NCBI RefSeq assembly: GCF_037948395.1
Contig: NZ_CP149940.1
Coordinates: 1,922,001-1,986,000 of the forward strand
From: Serratia nevei
GTDB taxonomy: Bacteria; Pseudomonadota; Gammaproteobacteria; Enterobacterales; Enterobacteriaceae
Direction of reading: 5' to 3'
DNA length: 64,000 nucleotides
Below, piece after piece: positions 31,721 to 41,353 of the stretch; positions within the stretch are counted from its first letter, which is position 1, and every line of letters begins with the position of its first letter. The notes below the pieces were generated by a model. The model did not search any database and had not been told where the DNA came from. It saw nothing but the letters and a program-made list of their open reading frames with translations. The position numbers were made by a program, and so were the translations under genes.

Positions 31721-33442
31721 TCAGTCGGTTACAATCCGCACGCCTATCTTGCTGACTTGATTGCCGTCCATTTCGGCGATGGTCCAGGTCAGGCCGTCCC
31801 ATTCCACCTGGTCGCCGATCACCGGTTCGCCGCCAATCAGCTGAATGACGAACTGGCCAAGCGTCTGCTGCTCGTCCACGTCGTCCTGCAGATTGAGGCC
31901 ATAAAGCTGCGAGATGTCGCTTAAACGGGCGTCGGATTGCAGGATAAAGTCACCGAAGAAGCGCTCGTCGAGCGTCACGGCCGGCGCCTGGCTGAACAGC
32001 TTGCCGAGGATCGGCAGGTCGTGCTCATGACCGATGACGCACAGAATATCGTTCTCCCGCAGGCGGGTACTGCCGCTAGGGTGCAGCAGCTCTTTGCCGC
32101 GGAACAGGGCGGCAATGCGGGTGTTGGGCGGCATTCTCAGCTCACGCAGCGCCGCGCCGACGCACCAGTTTTCCGCCGAAAGCTGATAAACGAACTGTTC
32201 CCACTGGTTCTCCGGGTGCACATCCAACCCAACGCGGGAGATAGGCGTCAGCGCCGGCGGCACGATCACCTTGGCTTTTTTGGCGGCAAACGACAGCGTG
32301 GTGCCTTGCAGCAGCAGGGAGACCAGCACCACGAAGAACGCCACGTTGAAGAACAGCTGGGCGTTGGGCAGCCCGGCCATCATCGGGAACACCGCCAGGA
32401 TCACCGGCACCGCGCCGCGCAGGCCGACCCAGGAAATAAAGCCGCGTTCGCGCAGGGTAAAGCTTCGGAACGGCAGCAGGCCGATAAACACCGACAGCGG
32501 GCGGGCAAACAGGATCATCCAAAGCGACAACAGCAGGGCAGGGATGGCGATCGGCAGCAGCTCGTGCGGGTTGAGCAGCAGGCCGAGCACCAGGAACATG
32601 CCGATCTGGCTGAGCCAGGCCAAGCCGTCGAAGGTTTGTACGATGCCGTGACGGTTGCGGATCGGCCGATTGCCCAGCAGCAGGCCGCACAGGTACACCG
32701 CCAGAATGCCGCTGCCGTCCAGCGCGGTGGTCAGCGCGAAAATAAGAATGCCGCCGCTCACCGCCAGCAGCGGATAGAGGCCGTCCGCCAGTTTGATGTG
32801 GTTGATCAGCGTCAGCAGCAGCCAGCCGCCGCCCAGACCGAAGACGATGCCCATGCCGAACTGCTGCATCAGATGCAGCGGGAAGGTCCAGCTCAGCGCG
32901 GTTTCCCCGGCGGCGATCATCGCAATCAGCGTGATGGTGAGAAACACCGCCATCGGATCGTTGCTGCCGGACTCGATCTCCAGCGTGGCGCTGACGCGCT
33001 CGTTCAGGCCTTTGCCGCCCAGCAGCGAGAAGACCGCGGCGGCGTCGGTGGAACCGATAATGGCGCCGATCAACAGCCCCTGCAGCAGATCGAGATTGAA
33101 CAGCCAGGCGGCGGCCATGCCGGTCAGGCCGGCGGTGATCACCACGCCAATGGTGGCAAGAGACAGCGCCGGCCACAGGGCGACGCGGAAAGAGCTGACC
33201 CGGGTGCGCATGCCGCCGTCGAGCAGGATCACCGCCAACGCGAGGTTACTGACCAGGTAAGCGACCGGATAATTGCTGAAGACGATGCCGCCGGGGCCGT
33301 CGACGCCGGCCAACATGCCGATCGCCAGGAAGATCACCAGGATCGGAATGCCGAGCCGGGAAGAAAATGAGCTGAGCAGAATGCTTGCCCCCACCAGCAC
33401 GGCACCGATGACGAACAAACTGTTAATGGTGCTGGCATCCAA
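31721..33442 (-). CDS. cvrA: K+/H+ antiporter CvrA (NhaP2)
   Basis: The product aligns with E. coli CvrA (578 aa) from its first residues if translation starts at TTG 33442 ([10 protein letters not shown]), which has AGGAGA upstream; the frame is open further 5' (to 33478) but without family similarity. It has about 12-13 membrane segments (CPA1 family), with the ESGSNDP motif near residue 160, followed by a cytosolic RCK/TrkA-C-like domain (about 400-485) and a C-terminal CorC/HlyC-like domain (about 500-573). Expels potassium in exchange for protons, important at low osmolality and alkaline pH. Confidence 0.93.
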   Translation of the reverse strand: MDASTINSLFVIGAVLVGASILLSSFSSRLGIPILVIFLAIGMLAGVDGPGGIVFSNYPVAYLVSNLALAVILLDGGMRTRVSSFRVALWPALSLATIGVVITAGLTGMAAAWLFNLDLLQGLLIGAIIGSTDAAAVFSLLGGKGLNERVSATLEIESGSNDPMAVFLTITLIAMIAAGETALSWTFPLHLMQQFGMGIVFGLGGGWLLLTLINHIKLADGLYPLLAVSGGILIFALTTALDGSGILAVYLCGLLLGNRPIRNRHGIVQTFDGLAWLSQIGMFLVLGLLLNPHELLPIAIPALLLSLWMILFARPLSVFIGLLPFRSFTLRERGFISWVGLRGAVPVILAVFPMMAGLPNAQLFFNVAFFVVLVSLLLQGTTLSFAAKKAKVIVPPALTPISRVGLDVHPENQWEQFVYQLSAENWCVGAALRELRMPPNTRIAALFRGKELLHPSGSTRLRENDILCVIGHEHDLPILGKLFSQAPAVTLDERFFGDFILQSDARLSDISQLYGLNLQDDVDEQQTLGQFVIQLIGGEPVIGDQVEWDGLTWTIAEMDGNQVSKIGVRIVTD

Positions 33443-33674
33443 AATATCGTTCTCCTGAGGCTGGGGGATAGGGGGCACTGCGCGTGTGTCGATGATAGCG
33501 TGTTTAGTGGGTAAAACGCCAAGGCTGATTGCGAAAACAACCGATCAATTATTGCCCTTTGGTGTGATTAACCGAAGAAAGTGAGGAGAAGAGAGAGAAT
33601 CCTGCCTTTTATCCAACATTATCAGGCTGCTGTATTTCGGCTTTGGCAACAATGGCCGATCGTGGCTGAGGGAA

Positions 33675-33710
33675 AAACCATTAAGCCCGCGTAGGCAGGC
33701 TTAATGGTTT
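33675..33710 (-). terminator. Terminator of the 33726-33950 gene
   Basis: AAACCATTAAGCC, 10-nt loop, GGCTTAATGGTTT: a 13-bp stem with built-in T/A tracts, 15 bp past the stop. The rest of 33443-33674 shows no gene. Confidence 0.85.
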
Positions 33711-33725
33711 GCAGGCGCGGTAGGG

Positions 33726-33950
33726 TTAGTGGTCGAGCGATTCCAGCGCCCGTTTGATCAGCTCGCTGGCCAACTTGCTTTCCGTTTCGGAAATGCCGTC
33801 GAGATTGAAGTTGGAGAGTTCAGTGACCAAAATGCTGCGTTCTTTGCCGCTGATTGAGGCGTCCAGCGCGGACAGCAGCCTGCCGAGGATCTTCAGCAGG
33901 GTGGCGTTTTCCACTTCGGCTTCCTGAGCCGGGGTCTTCTTATCAGTCAT
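33726..33950 (-). CDS. Unknown conserved protein, 74 aa
   Basis: MTDKKTPAQEAEVENATLLK opens a small acidic all-helical protein (helices about 10-30, 36-45 and 52-72), no Cys, no membrane segment. The gene stands alone with its own strong terminator, which supports expression. Family not recognised. Confidence 0.7.
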   Translation of the reverse strand: MTDKKTPAQEAEVENATLLKILGRLLSALDASISGKERSILVTELSNFNLDGISETESKLASELIKRALESLDH

Positions 33951-34219
33951 TCAAAATCCTCTCTGTCGTGACGGAAGGGAGATGCAGCTAACGCCATCGA
34001 ATGAATTAAACGATCGCGCAGCCCTTCGGGGGTGTTGAGCCCAATCACTACCGTAAGGCAGGGATCCGGATTTCTACTTATGCATCGCAGTTATAACGAT
34101 TAGGGTATGTATTCAGCCGTATCACTTTGCCCTAACGGACGGCGCCAGGCTGAGCAATGTGTGCTTTGCATGCAAACCACCAGTATAGGCTTTTTGCACG
34201 ACGGCAAGATGACAGGAAA
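33951..34219. other. Intergenic region between opgC terminator and the 74-aa gene
   Basis: About 270 bp with no convincing gene; it should contain the promoter of the minus-strand 74-aa gene. A 110-codon plus-strand frame from 34107 has unnatural composition and runs antisense into opgC. Confidence 0.6.
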
Positions 34220-34247
34220 CCCCTGCAAACGATCGGGTTTGCAGGGG
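34220..34247 (-). terminator. opgC terminator
   Basis: CCCCTGCAAAC, 6-nt loop, GTTTGCAGGGG (11-bp stem) 8 bp after the opgC stop; followed on the minus strand by a short TTT. Confidence 0.75.
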
Positions 34248-34254
34248 CGCAAGG

Positions 34255-35385
34255 TTATTGCGGCTTACCGGAGAACAAGAAGCGCAGCACCGGAATACGC
34301 TTGTGCAGTTCATATAAAGCGAAGGCCAGCGAGAACACAAACAGCAGGCCCAGCAAGAATCCCAACAGGTTGTTGCCGATATAAGGCGTCACGAAAGCGC
34401 CATATATCAGGGTCAACGGGTGGTGCACCAGATATATAAACAGTGAGGCATTGACCAGATAGGTGATGCGCGGCGAGTGATAATTCAGCAGGTTATGCCC
34501 GAAAGAGAACACCACGTTGGTCATCAGGATCCCCATTAGGGTTTTGATCACCACTTCCAGCTCGAACATATAGCTGCTGTGCGCCAACAGCTTTTGATTC
34601 AGCATATATGCGATAAACAGCAGCAGCGAGCCGAGCAGCGCCAGCGGCGAGCGACGCAGAAAAATCTCCTTAAGCCACACGTACTTAAACGCATAAGCGC
34701 CGAGGATGAAGAACGGCAGGTAGAACATCGTCTCCATCACCACGAAATTGAACAGGCCGTTGGATAATAGCTGCGGCGCGACAATTAAAATAATACGGTG
34801 CGCGGCCGAATAGCATACCGCATAAATAAAGAAAAACAGTGAGATGTTTCCTAATCCACGCAGTCTGTTTATTAACGCCGGAATATGCTCACGAGTTTGA
34901 CGCTTGATTTTACGGAACAGATAAAAGCAGGCACAGGTTAACAACGACAGCGTCAATAAGAACCACAGATGAGAAACCAATTCCCAAACTGTTACATTTA
35001 TTTTCTGATAGAGAGAAAATTCATCCCAGCCGTTTAATTTATCGGTGAAATATTTCAGCATGAAAAACTGCGGCACCGTAATTAGCGGGATGGAGCTTAA
35101 CAGCGGGATCGCCACCCGCTCCAGCCTGACCTTCAGCCACTGGTGGCGCTCGTAGCGCTCGTAAAGCATGTAGGAGAAGTAGCCGGATATCACGAAGAAC
35201 ACCTGCATGCGAAAAGCGTGGATGAAGTCGTTCAGCACCGTGAGCGAGAAGGAGGGGGACGCGCTGTTCACCGCCCAGGCATGGCTGGAATAAATCAGGG
35301 AGAGGTGAAACGGAATCCCGAGCAACATCAAATAGGCTCGGATCGAATCGAGGAAAAACTCGCGCTGTTTGCTGCCTTTAGTCAT
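34255..35385 (-). CDS. opgC: Glucan succinyltransferase OpgC (MdoC)
   Basis: The 376-aa integral membrane protein (E. coli 385) belongs to the acyltransferase-3 family with about 10 spans. It starts with the family opening REFFLDSIRAYLMLLGIPFH, where the conserved His lies in the first span, and SGYFSYMLYERY follows. It adds succinyl groups to periplasmic osmoregulated glucans. Divergently placed from opgGH across a 259-bp spacer, as in E. coli. Confidence 0.93.
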   Translation of the reverse strand: MTKGSKQREFFLDSIRAYLMLLGIPFHLSLIYSSHAWAVNSASPSFSLTVLNDFIHAFRMQVFFVISGYFSYMLYERYERHQWLKVRLERVAIPLLSSIPLITVPQFFMLKYFTDKLNGWDEFSLYQKINVTVWELVSHLWFLLTLSLLTCACFYLFRKIKRQTREHIPALINRLRGLGNISLFFFIYAVCYSAAHRIILIVAPQLLSNGLFNFVVMETMFYLPFFILGAYAFKYVWLKEIFLRRSPLALLGSLLLFIAYMLNQKLLAHSSYMFELEVVIKTLMGILMTNVVFSFGHNLLNYHSPRITYLVNASLFIYLVHHPLTLIYGAFVTPYIGNNLLGFLLGLLFVFSLAFALYELHKRIPVLRFLFSGKPQ

Positions 35386-35644
35386 AGATTACCGCTGGTG
35401 ATTTAATCGGGTGCTCATTAACACGCTTAATAAGTCGTCAAACGTTAAATTGTTATCCGAAACCCTACTATAGCCCCCCGCATTTTTCCATAGCGTCTTG
35501 TTGCGCGGCTTGCTACGCTGGTGTTCCATCAGCTGCTTAAACAATGAGCCGTAAACATGAACCATCCATTTATCATGTTGTCGGAAAGCTGAGTAATCCA
35601 TTAATATGGATTTAAATGATTTGAGCACACGAATAGGGGGGGAT

Positions 35645-37213
35645 GTGCTAGTTAATATATTATCCGGACAACCACGCGCCGCGAGCGTTCGTTGGTTAGG
35701 TGCTACCGTATTGTTCACGCTGTTCAGTTCGCCGGCATGGGCCTTTTCTATTGATGATGTGGCCAAGCAGGCGCAGGATCTGGCCGCGAAAGGTTTCGAA
35801 GCCCCGAAGAGCAACCTTCCTTCTCAGTTCCGCGAGATGAAGTTCGCAGACTATCAGCAGATTCAGTTCAATCACGATAAAGCCTATTGGAGCAAGCTGA
35901 AAACCCCTTTCAAGCTTGAGTTTTATCATCAGGGGATGTACTTCGACACGCCGGTGAAAATCAATGAAGTCACTTCCACCAGCGTAAAACAGATCAAGTA
36001 CAGCCCGGATTACTTCAACTTCGGTTCGGTCAAACACGACCCTGAATCGGTGAAAAACCTCGGCTTTGCCGGCTTCAAGGTGATCTACCCGATCAACAGC
36101 GCCGACAAAAACGATGAGATCATGAGCCTGCTGGGCGCGAGCTATTTCCGCGTGGTGGGTAAAGGGCAGGTTTACGGGCTTTCCGCTCGCGGCCTGGCTA
36201 TCGATACCGCTTTGCCATCTGGCGAAGAGTTCCCGCGTTTCCGCGAATTCTGGGTTGAGCGTCCGAAGCAGGGCGACAAACACCTGGTGATCTACGCGTT
36301 GCTGGATTCCCCGCGCGCCACCGGCGCTTACCGTTTCACGGTGATCCCGGGCCGCGACACCACCGTGGACGTCGAGTCTAAAGTGTTCCTGCGCGACAAG
36401 GTGGGCAAACTTGGCCTGGCGCCGCTGACCAGCATGTACCTGTTCGGGCCGAACCAGCCGTCGCCGACGCTGAACTATCGCCCGGCGTTGCACGACTCCA
36501 ACGGTCTGTCTATCCATGCCGGCAACGGCGAGTGGATCTGGCGCCCGCTGAACAATCCTAAACACCTGTCCGTCAGCACCTATACCGTCGAGAACCCGAA
36601 AGGCTTCGGTCTGCTGCAGCGCGGCCGCAACTTCAAGGATTACGAAGATCTGGACGATCGTTACGATCTGCGCCCGAGCGCCTGGATCGAACCGAAGGGC
36701 GACTGGGGTAAAGGCAAGGTCGAACTGGTGGAGATCCCGACGGCGGATGAAACCAACGACAATATCGTGGCGTTCTGGACGCCGGATACGCTGCCGGAAG
36801 CCAAAAAGCCGCTGACGCTGAGCTACCGTCTGAACTTCACCCGCGACGAAGATAAACTGCATTCGCAAGACATCGCCTATGTGGCGCGGACCATGCGTTC
36901 GACCGGTGACGTGAAGCAGTCCAACCTGATTCGCGAGCCTGACGGCAGCGTGGCCTTCCTGGTCGACTTCGTCGGCCCGGTGCTGAAAGGGCTGGACGCC
37001 AACACCCCGGTCGCTTCTCAGATCAGCATCGGCGACAACGGTGAAATGGTAGAAAACAACGTCCGCTATAACCCAGTGACCAAAGGCTGGCGCCTGACGG
37101 TACGTCTGAAAGTAAAAGACGACAAGAAGCCGGTAGAAATGCGCGCAGCGCTGGTCAATGGCGATAAGACTCTGTCGGAAACCTGGAGCTATCAGCTACC
37201 TGCCAATGAATAA
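35645..37213 (+). CDS. opgG: Periplasmic glucan biosynthesis protein OpgG (MdoG)
   Basis: Start proposed at GTG 35645, which follows a G-rich AGGGGGGG site; the frame is open from 35606. The 522-aa product has a signal peptide ending [16 protein letters not shown], and the mature protein matches E. coli OpgG strongly ([42 protein letters not shown]). It acts in the periplasm in branching of glucan backbones. Its last 8 nt overlap opgH, so the pair is translationally coupled. Expected to be induced at low osmolarity. Confidence 0.95.
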   Translation: MLVNILSGQPRAASVRWLGATVLFTLFSSPAWAFSIDDVAKQAQDLAAKGFEAPKSNLPSQFREMKFADYQQIQFNHDKAYWSKLKTPFKLEFYHQGMYFDTPVKINEVTSTSVKQIKYSPDYFNFGSVKHDPESVKNLGFAGFKVIYPINSADKNDEIMSLLGASYFRVVGKGQVYGLSARGLAIDTALPSGEEFPRFREFWVERPKQGDKHLVIYALLDSPRATGAYRFTVIPGRDTTVDVESKVFLRDKVGKLGLAPLTSMYLFGPNQPSPTLNYRPALHDSNGLSIHAGNGEWIWRPLNNPKHLSVSTYTVENPKGFGLLQRGRNFKDYEDLDDRYDLRPSAWIEPKGDWGKGKVELVEIPTADETNDNIVAFWTPDTLPEAKKPLTLSYRLNFTRDEDKLHSQDIAYVARTMRSTGDVKQSNLIREPDGSVAFLVDFVGPVLKGLDANTPVASQISIGDNGEMVENNVRYNPVTKGWRLTVRLKVKDDKKPVEMRAALVNGDKTLSETWSYQLPANE

Positions 37214-39764
37214 GCCTACTCAACCCGCCCAGGATTATCTTGCGGCGCTGCCTCTGACCGCCGAGCGGTCGGAGGCGCTCAACCCTCACACGGCGGATGA
37301 CGCTCAGGCACTGGAGGCGCTCCATCGGCAGATGGGCGCCGCCGACGCCAACGTCAACAGCCTGTCGGCGGATGACGTGGCGTTGGCCTCGGTCAAACCG
37401 CGCATCGAAAGCGCCTGGCCGGATGCGGTCAGCGATGACGATTTCGACACCGACGCCGAAGGGCGCGCCATTCTGAAGGCGACGCCGCCGATCAAACGAA
37501 CCACCATGTTCCCGGAAGCCTGGCGTACCAACCCGGTGGCGCGCTTCTGGGATTCTCTGCTGGGGCGTTCGCCGCACAATCGGCACTCCACCCAAGAGGA
37601 GGCCGAGGCCGAGAACCGCTGGCGCGTTGTCGGTTCCATGCGCCGCTATGTGCTGCTGGTGCTGATGCTGGTGCAGACCGGCATCGCCACCTGGTACATG
37701 AAAACCATCTTGCCTTATCAGGGCTGGGCGCTGATCGATCCTATCGCCATGCTGGATCAGGATCTGATGCAGTCGGTGCTGCAACTGCTGCCTTATGTGC
37801 TGCAAACCGGCATTCTGATCCTGTTCGCCGTACTGTTCTGCTGGGTCTCGGCCGGTTTCTGGACCGCGCTGATGGGCTTCCTGCAGCTGCTGATCGGCAA
37901 AGACAAATACAGTATTTCCTCCACCATCAAGGGCGATGAGCCGATCAATCCGGCGCACCGCACCGCGCTGATCATGCCGATCTGTAACGAAGACGTCGAA
38001 CGCGTGTTCGCCGGCCTGCGTGCGACCTATGAGTCCGTCGCCGCCACCGGTCAGCTGGAACACTTCGATATCTACGTGCTGAGCGACAGCTACGATCCGG
38101 ACATCTGCGTGGCGGAGCAAAAGGCGTGGATGGAGCTGTGCCGCGATGTCGACGGCCACGGCCGCATCTTCTATCGCCGCCGCCGCCGTCGCGTAAAACG
38201 CAAGAGCGGCAACATCGACGACTTCTGCCGTCGTTGGGGCGGTGAGTACAGCTACATGGTGATCCTGGACGCCGACAGCGTGATGAGCGGCGAATGCCTC
38301 ACCGGGCTGGTGCGTTTGATGGAAGCCAACCCGAACGCCGGCATCATCCAGTCCGCGCCGAAGGCGTCCGGTATGGATACCCTGTATGCGCGCGTGCAGC
38401 AGTTCGCTACCCGCGTTTACGGGCCGCTGTTTACCGCCGGCCTGCATTTCTGGCAGCTGGGCGAGTCGCACTACTGGGGCCATAACGCCATCATCCGCGT
38501 GAAGCCGTTTATCGAGCACTGTGCGCTGGCGCCGCTGCCGGGCGAGGGTTCCTTCGCCGGTTCAATCTTGTCGCACGACTTCGTTGAAGCGGCGCTGATG
38601 CGCCGCGCCGGCTGGGGCGTGTGGATCGCTTACGATCTGCCGGGCAGTTACGAAGAGCTGCCGCCAAACCTGCTGGACGAGCTGAAACGCGACCGTCGCT
38701 GGTGCCACGGCAACCTGATGAACTTCCGCCTGTTCCTGGTGAAAGGCATGCACCCGGTGCACCGCGCGGTGTTCCTGACCGGCGTCATGTCCTACCTGTC
38801 GGCGCCGCTGTGGTTCATGTTCCTGGCGCTCTCCACCGCATTGCAGGTGGTGCACACCCTGATGGAGCCGCAATACTTCCTGCAGCCGCGGCAGCTGTTC
38901 CCGGTCTGGCCGCAGTGGCGGCCCGAGCTGGCGATAGCGCTGTTCTCCACCACGCTGGTGCTGTTGTTCCTGCCGAAGCTGCTCAGCATCGTGCTGATCT
39001 GGGCCAAGGGCGCGAAAGAGTACGGCGGGGCGTTCCGTCTGTTCATTTCGATGCTGATGGAAATGCTGTTCTCGGTGCTGCTGGCGCCGGTGCGCATGCT
39101 GTTCCATACCGTGTTCGTGGTGAGCGCTTTCCTCGGTTGGGAAGTGGTGTGGAATTCGCCGCAGCGTGACGATGACGATACGCCTTGGGGCGAAGCGTTC
39201 CGCCGCCATGGCTCGCAGATGTTGCTGGGCCTGGTGTGGGCCGGCGGCATGGCGTGGCTGGATCTGCGCTTCCTGTGGTGGCTGTCGCCGATCGTGTTCT
39301 CGCTGATCCTGTCGCCGTTCGTGTCGGTGCTGTCGAGCCGCGCGACGCTGGGCATGAAGAGCAAACGCGCCAAGCTGTTCCTGATCCCGGAAGAGTACAA
39401 CCCGCCGCGCGAGCTGCTGGCGACGGAAGAGTACCTGCATCTCAATCGCAACCGCGCGCTGACCAACGGCTTTATGCATGCGGTGGTCAACCCGTCCTTC
39501 AACGCGCTGGCGACGGCGTTGGCGACGGCGCGTCACCATCTGCGCGCTACCCTCGATCGCAACCGCGAGGAACGGGTGAACGAAGCGCTGCAGCTGGGGC
39601 CGGAGAAGCTGGTGAAGGGCAAACGTCTGGAGCTGCTGAGCGATCCGGTCACGCTGGCTCGTCTGCACCAGCGCGTCTGGCTGTTGCCGGAAGGCGCTGC
39701 CTGGCGTGAGCACTATCAGCAGTTGCCGCACAACCCGCTGGCACACCCAACGGGTCGACGTTAA
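37206..39764 (+). CDS. opgH: Glucan glucosyltransferase OpgH (MdoH)
   Basis: Start at ATG 37206 ([17 protein letters not shown]), overlapping opgG by 8 nt as in E. coli; the 852-aa product matches OpgH (847). It polymerises glucose from UDP-glucose and exports the chain across the inner membrane. The GT2 domain carries VILDADSVM and the acceptor motif RDRRW; seven or eight membrane segments flank it. The N-terminal 140 residues are cytosolic and, in E. coli, bind FtsZ in a UDP-glucose-dependent way to couple size to nutrition. Confidence 0.95.
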   Translation: MNKPTQPAQDYLAALPLTAERSEALNPHTADDAQALEALHRQMGAADANVNSLSADDVALASVKPRIESAWPDAVSDDDFDTDAEGRAILKATPPIKRTTMFPEAWRTNPVARFWDSLLGRSPHNRHSTQEEAEAENRWRVVGSMRRYVLLVLMLVQTGIATWYMKTILPYQGWALIDPIAMLDQDLMQSVLQLLPYVLQTGILILFAVLFCWVSAGFWTALMGFLQLLIGKDKYSISSTIKGDEPINPAHRTALIMPICNEDVERVFAGLRATYESVAATGQLEHFDIYVLSDSYDPDICVAEQKAWMELCRDVDGHGRIFYRRRRRRVKRKSGNIDDFCRRWGGEYSYMVILDADSVMSGECLTGLVRLMEANPNAGIIQSAPKASGMDTLYARVQQFATRVYGPLFTAGLHFWQLGESHYWGHNAIIRVKPFIEHCALAPLPGEGSFAGSILSHDFVEAALMRRAGWGVWIAYDLPGSYEELPPNLLDELKRDRRWCHGNLMNFRLFLVKGMHPVHRAVFLTGVMSYLSAPLWFMFLALSTALQVVHTLMEPQYFLQPRQLFPVWPQWRPELAIALFSTTLVLLFLPKLLSIVLIWAKGAKEYGGAFRLFISMLMEMLFSVLLAPVRMLFHTVFVVSAFLGWEVVWNSPQRDDDDTPWGEAFRRHGSQMLLGLVWAGGMAWLDLRFLWWLSPIVFSLILSPFVSVLSSRATLGMKSKRAKLFLIPEEYNPPRELLATEEYLHLNRNRALTNGFMHAVVNPSFNALATALATARHHLRATLDRNREERVNEALQLGPEKLVKGKRLELLSDPVTLARLHQRVWLLPEGAAWREHYQQLPHNPLAHPTGRR

Positions 39765-39786
39765 TCGCTGAACGGTAACGCTCAGA

Positions 39787-39822
39787 CGGGGAATGCGCAT
39801 GGCGCGTTCCCCGTTTTTTTTT
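39787..39822 (+). terminator. opgGH terminator
   Basis: CGGGGAATGCGC and GCGCGTTCCCCG around a 3-nt loop, then a run of nine T, 22 bp after the opgH stop. Confidence 0.9.
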
Positions 39823-39928
39823 ACCTTTTGCTTACGCGCGCCGGTACCGGTGGAGAAAGGGAACTGTGATAGACTGCGGCCGATGCGTTGTTCACTCGCG
39901 AAACAACCCTTTGCTCAGAGTCAATGTC

Positions 39929-40174
39929 GTGAAGCTCTCTTCCTACCTTCGGCTGGCCTGCGTGGCGGCCGGCGTGATGGTCTTAACCGGTTGCGGCAGC
40001 ATCATCAGCCGCACCGTGCCCGGCGCGGGGCATGGCCACCAGTACTATCCCGGCGTGCAGTGGGATTTGCGCGATACGCCCTGGCGTTACGTCACGGTGA
40101 TAGACGTGCCGCTGTCGATGGTGGTGGACACCTTTATGCTGCCGTTCGATGCGCAGCATGGCCCCTATGAATAA
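39929..40174 (+). CDS. yceK: YceK-family lipoprotein
   Basis: GTG 39929 gives 81 aa (E. coli YceK 75). The signal ends in lipobox LTGCGS, and the mature part GSIISRTVPGAGHGHQYYPG, then WRYVTVIDVPLSMVVDT and HGPYE matches YceK very closely. A lipoprotein of unknown role, downstream of opgGH as in E. coli but after that operon's terminator, so probably separately transcribed. Confidence 0.93.
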   Translation: MKLSSYLRLACVAAGVMVLTGCGSIISRTVPGAGHGHQYYPGVQWDLRDTPWRYVTVIDVPLSMVVDTFMLPFDAQHGPYE

Positions 40175-40180
40175 ACCTGC

Positions 40181-40726
40181 TCAGCGGGTGGCGAACACCA
40201 CCAGCTGATAGCCTTTCTGCCCGCAATGGAAAGGTGCCAGCGCCGTCATGCCCAACCCTTGCACATGAGCGGCCAACGAATGCGGATTGTCGTCGTCGAT
40301 AAACAGCGCGCCCACGTCGTAGTCATGACGGGTGTGCGCTTTGACGGCGGCGTAGAGGCGTTTCAGCACGCCTTTGCCGCGCCAGGCGGCGTCGAGGCAA
40401 ACCGGGCCGTAGAGAAACACCCGCTGCTCACTCAGCGCCCGCCCGGCGAAGGACTGCGTGGCGAGCGTCGCCAGCATCGCATCCACCACCGGCGGCCGCG
40501 GTTGCACGTCGGCGGGCATCAGGCAAACAAACCCGGCCAGTTGGCCCTCCTGTTCGGCCACTAGTATGCCGATGCCGCGGTTGATCGCCGTCAGCTGCGC
40601 CTCATTCATGCGCGATACGATAAATCCCTGTCGTTTGTGGCGCTCGTCGAGCGCTTCCGGCACGTTTTCCCCCTGCAGCTGCAAAATGGCGGGGTAGTCG
40701 GTAGAGCGAGCCCGGCGGATAATCAT
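40181..40726 (-). CDS. GNAT-family N-acetyltransferase
   Basis: The 181-aa product opens MIIRRARSTDYPAILQLQGE and contains motif A RGKGVLKRLY (about residues 115-124) for acetyl-CoA pyrophosphate binding, flanked by the beta4/beta5 strands VFLYGPVCLD and YDVGALFIDD. AAGGAGGCAGC precedes the ATG. Acceptor unknown. It lies between yceK and msyB, where E. coli has no gene. Confidence 0.85.
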   Translation of the reverse strand: MIIRRARSTDYPAILQLQGENVPEALDERHKRQGFIVSRMNEAQLTAINRGIGILVAEQEGQLAGFVCLMPADVQPRPPVVDAMLATLATQSFAGRALSEQRVFLYGPVCLDAAWRGKGVLKRLYAAVKAHTRHDYDVGALFIDDDNPHSLAAHVQGLGMTALAPFHCGQKGYQLVVFATR

Positions 40727-40759
40727 GCTGCCTCCTTGGCGATAAAAACGTGGTGCGGG

Positions 40760-41137
40760 TTAACGTTCATCCCATTCATCGGCCGCGGCCTGGCCTTCTT
40801 CGGTATCCAGCGGCGGCTCAAGCTGGAAGTCGCCTTCTTCCCATTCGTACAGGGTATTTTCGTCTATCCACTCGGCGGTGATCTCCACCTCGTCGTAGTC
40901 ACCGTCGAATATCGCCTGCGCCGCCGCACCGCTGCGCAGCGGCAGGCATTCCACCGCTTCGCCTTCTTCTTCGAAGAACTCGGCCTGCCACATCGTGTCG
41001 CCATCCTGCATCACGTACTTTTGCAGATTGAACTGCTGCGGCACCGGCGGTTCGTCATCGCCGCCGCCTTCGGCGGTGTCGATAAACTCTTCACGTGCGG
41101 CCTCGATGGCTTCTTCCAGGGTTGCATACAGGCTCAT
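40760..41137 (-). CDS. msyB: Acidic protein MsyB
   Basis: Start at ATG 41137 (MSLYATLEEAIEAAREEF) with GGAGGCGAAC upstream; the frame opens 6 codons earlier. The 125-aa very acidic protein (MsyB 124 aa) shares FNLQKYVMQDGDTMWQAEFF, FDGDYDEVEI and the C-terminus EGQAAADEWDER. MsyB was found as a multicopy suppressor of secretion (secY/secA) defects; its normal role is unclear. Confidence 0.94.
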   Translation of the reverse strand: MSLYATLEEAIEAAREEFIDTAEGGGDDEPPVPQQFNLQKYVMQDGDTMWQAEFFEEEGEAVECLPLRSGAAAQAIFDGDYDEVEITAEWIDENTLYEWEEGDFQLEPPLDTEEGQAAADEWDER

Positions 41138-41250
41138 GTTCGCCTCCGTTGACAATGAGAGTAGAGCGCCCGGCGCATTGCCGGTGCGGTGGGATAAACG
41201 TCAAAACTAATTGTTGTCTCACTGGCGCAGGATGCAAATTTTTTTGTTGT

Positions 41251-41282
41251 CCGCTTTGCGACGACGGTTGTCCGCAAAGCGG
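41251..41282 (+). promoter_or_regulatory. Hairpin in the leuA leader
   Basis: CCGCTTTGCG, 12-nt loop, CGCAAAGCGG: a 10-bp stem 64 bp upstream of leuA and 14 bp before a short upstream ORF. No U-run follows; a role in RNA stability or translation control is possible. Confidence 0.5.
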
Positions 41283-41296
41283 GAGAAGAGGAGGCG

Positions 41297-41353
41297 ATGG
41301 CGGGAAATAATGGCGCTATCGTTCACTCAGTTGCCAGGAGAAGCCCATGTTAA
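41297..41353 (+). CDS. 18-codon upstream ORF overlapping the leuA start
   Basis: ATG 41297, with an excellent GAGGAGG site, opens [18 protein letters not shown] and stops at 41353, seven bases past the first base of the leuA ATG (41347). Its only unusual codons are two rare Arg (AGG AGA), which also form leuA's Shine-Dalgarno. There are no Leu codons, so it is not an attenuator of the classical kind. Possibly couples leuA translation. Confidence 0.4.
   Translation: MAGNNGAIVHSVARRSPC

Noticed and set aside
38562..39800. 412-codon minus-strand frame opposite opgH
   Set aside because: Antisense shadow; full of Gln/Arg/His low-complexity runs.
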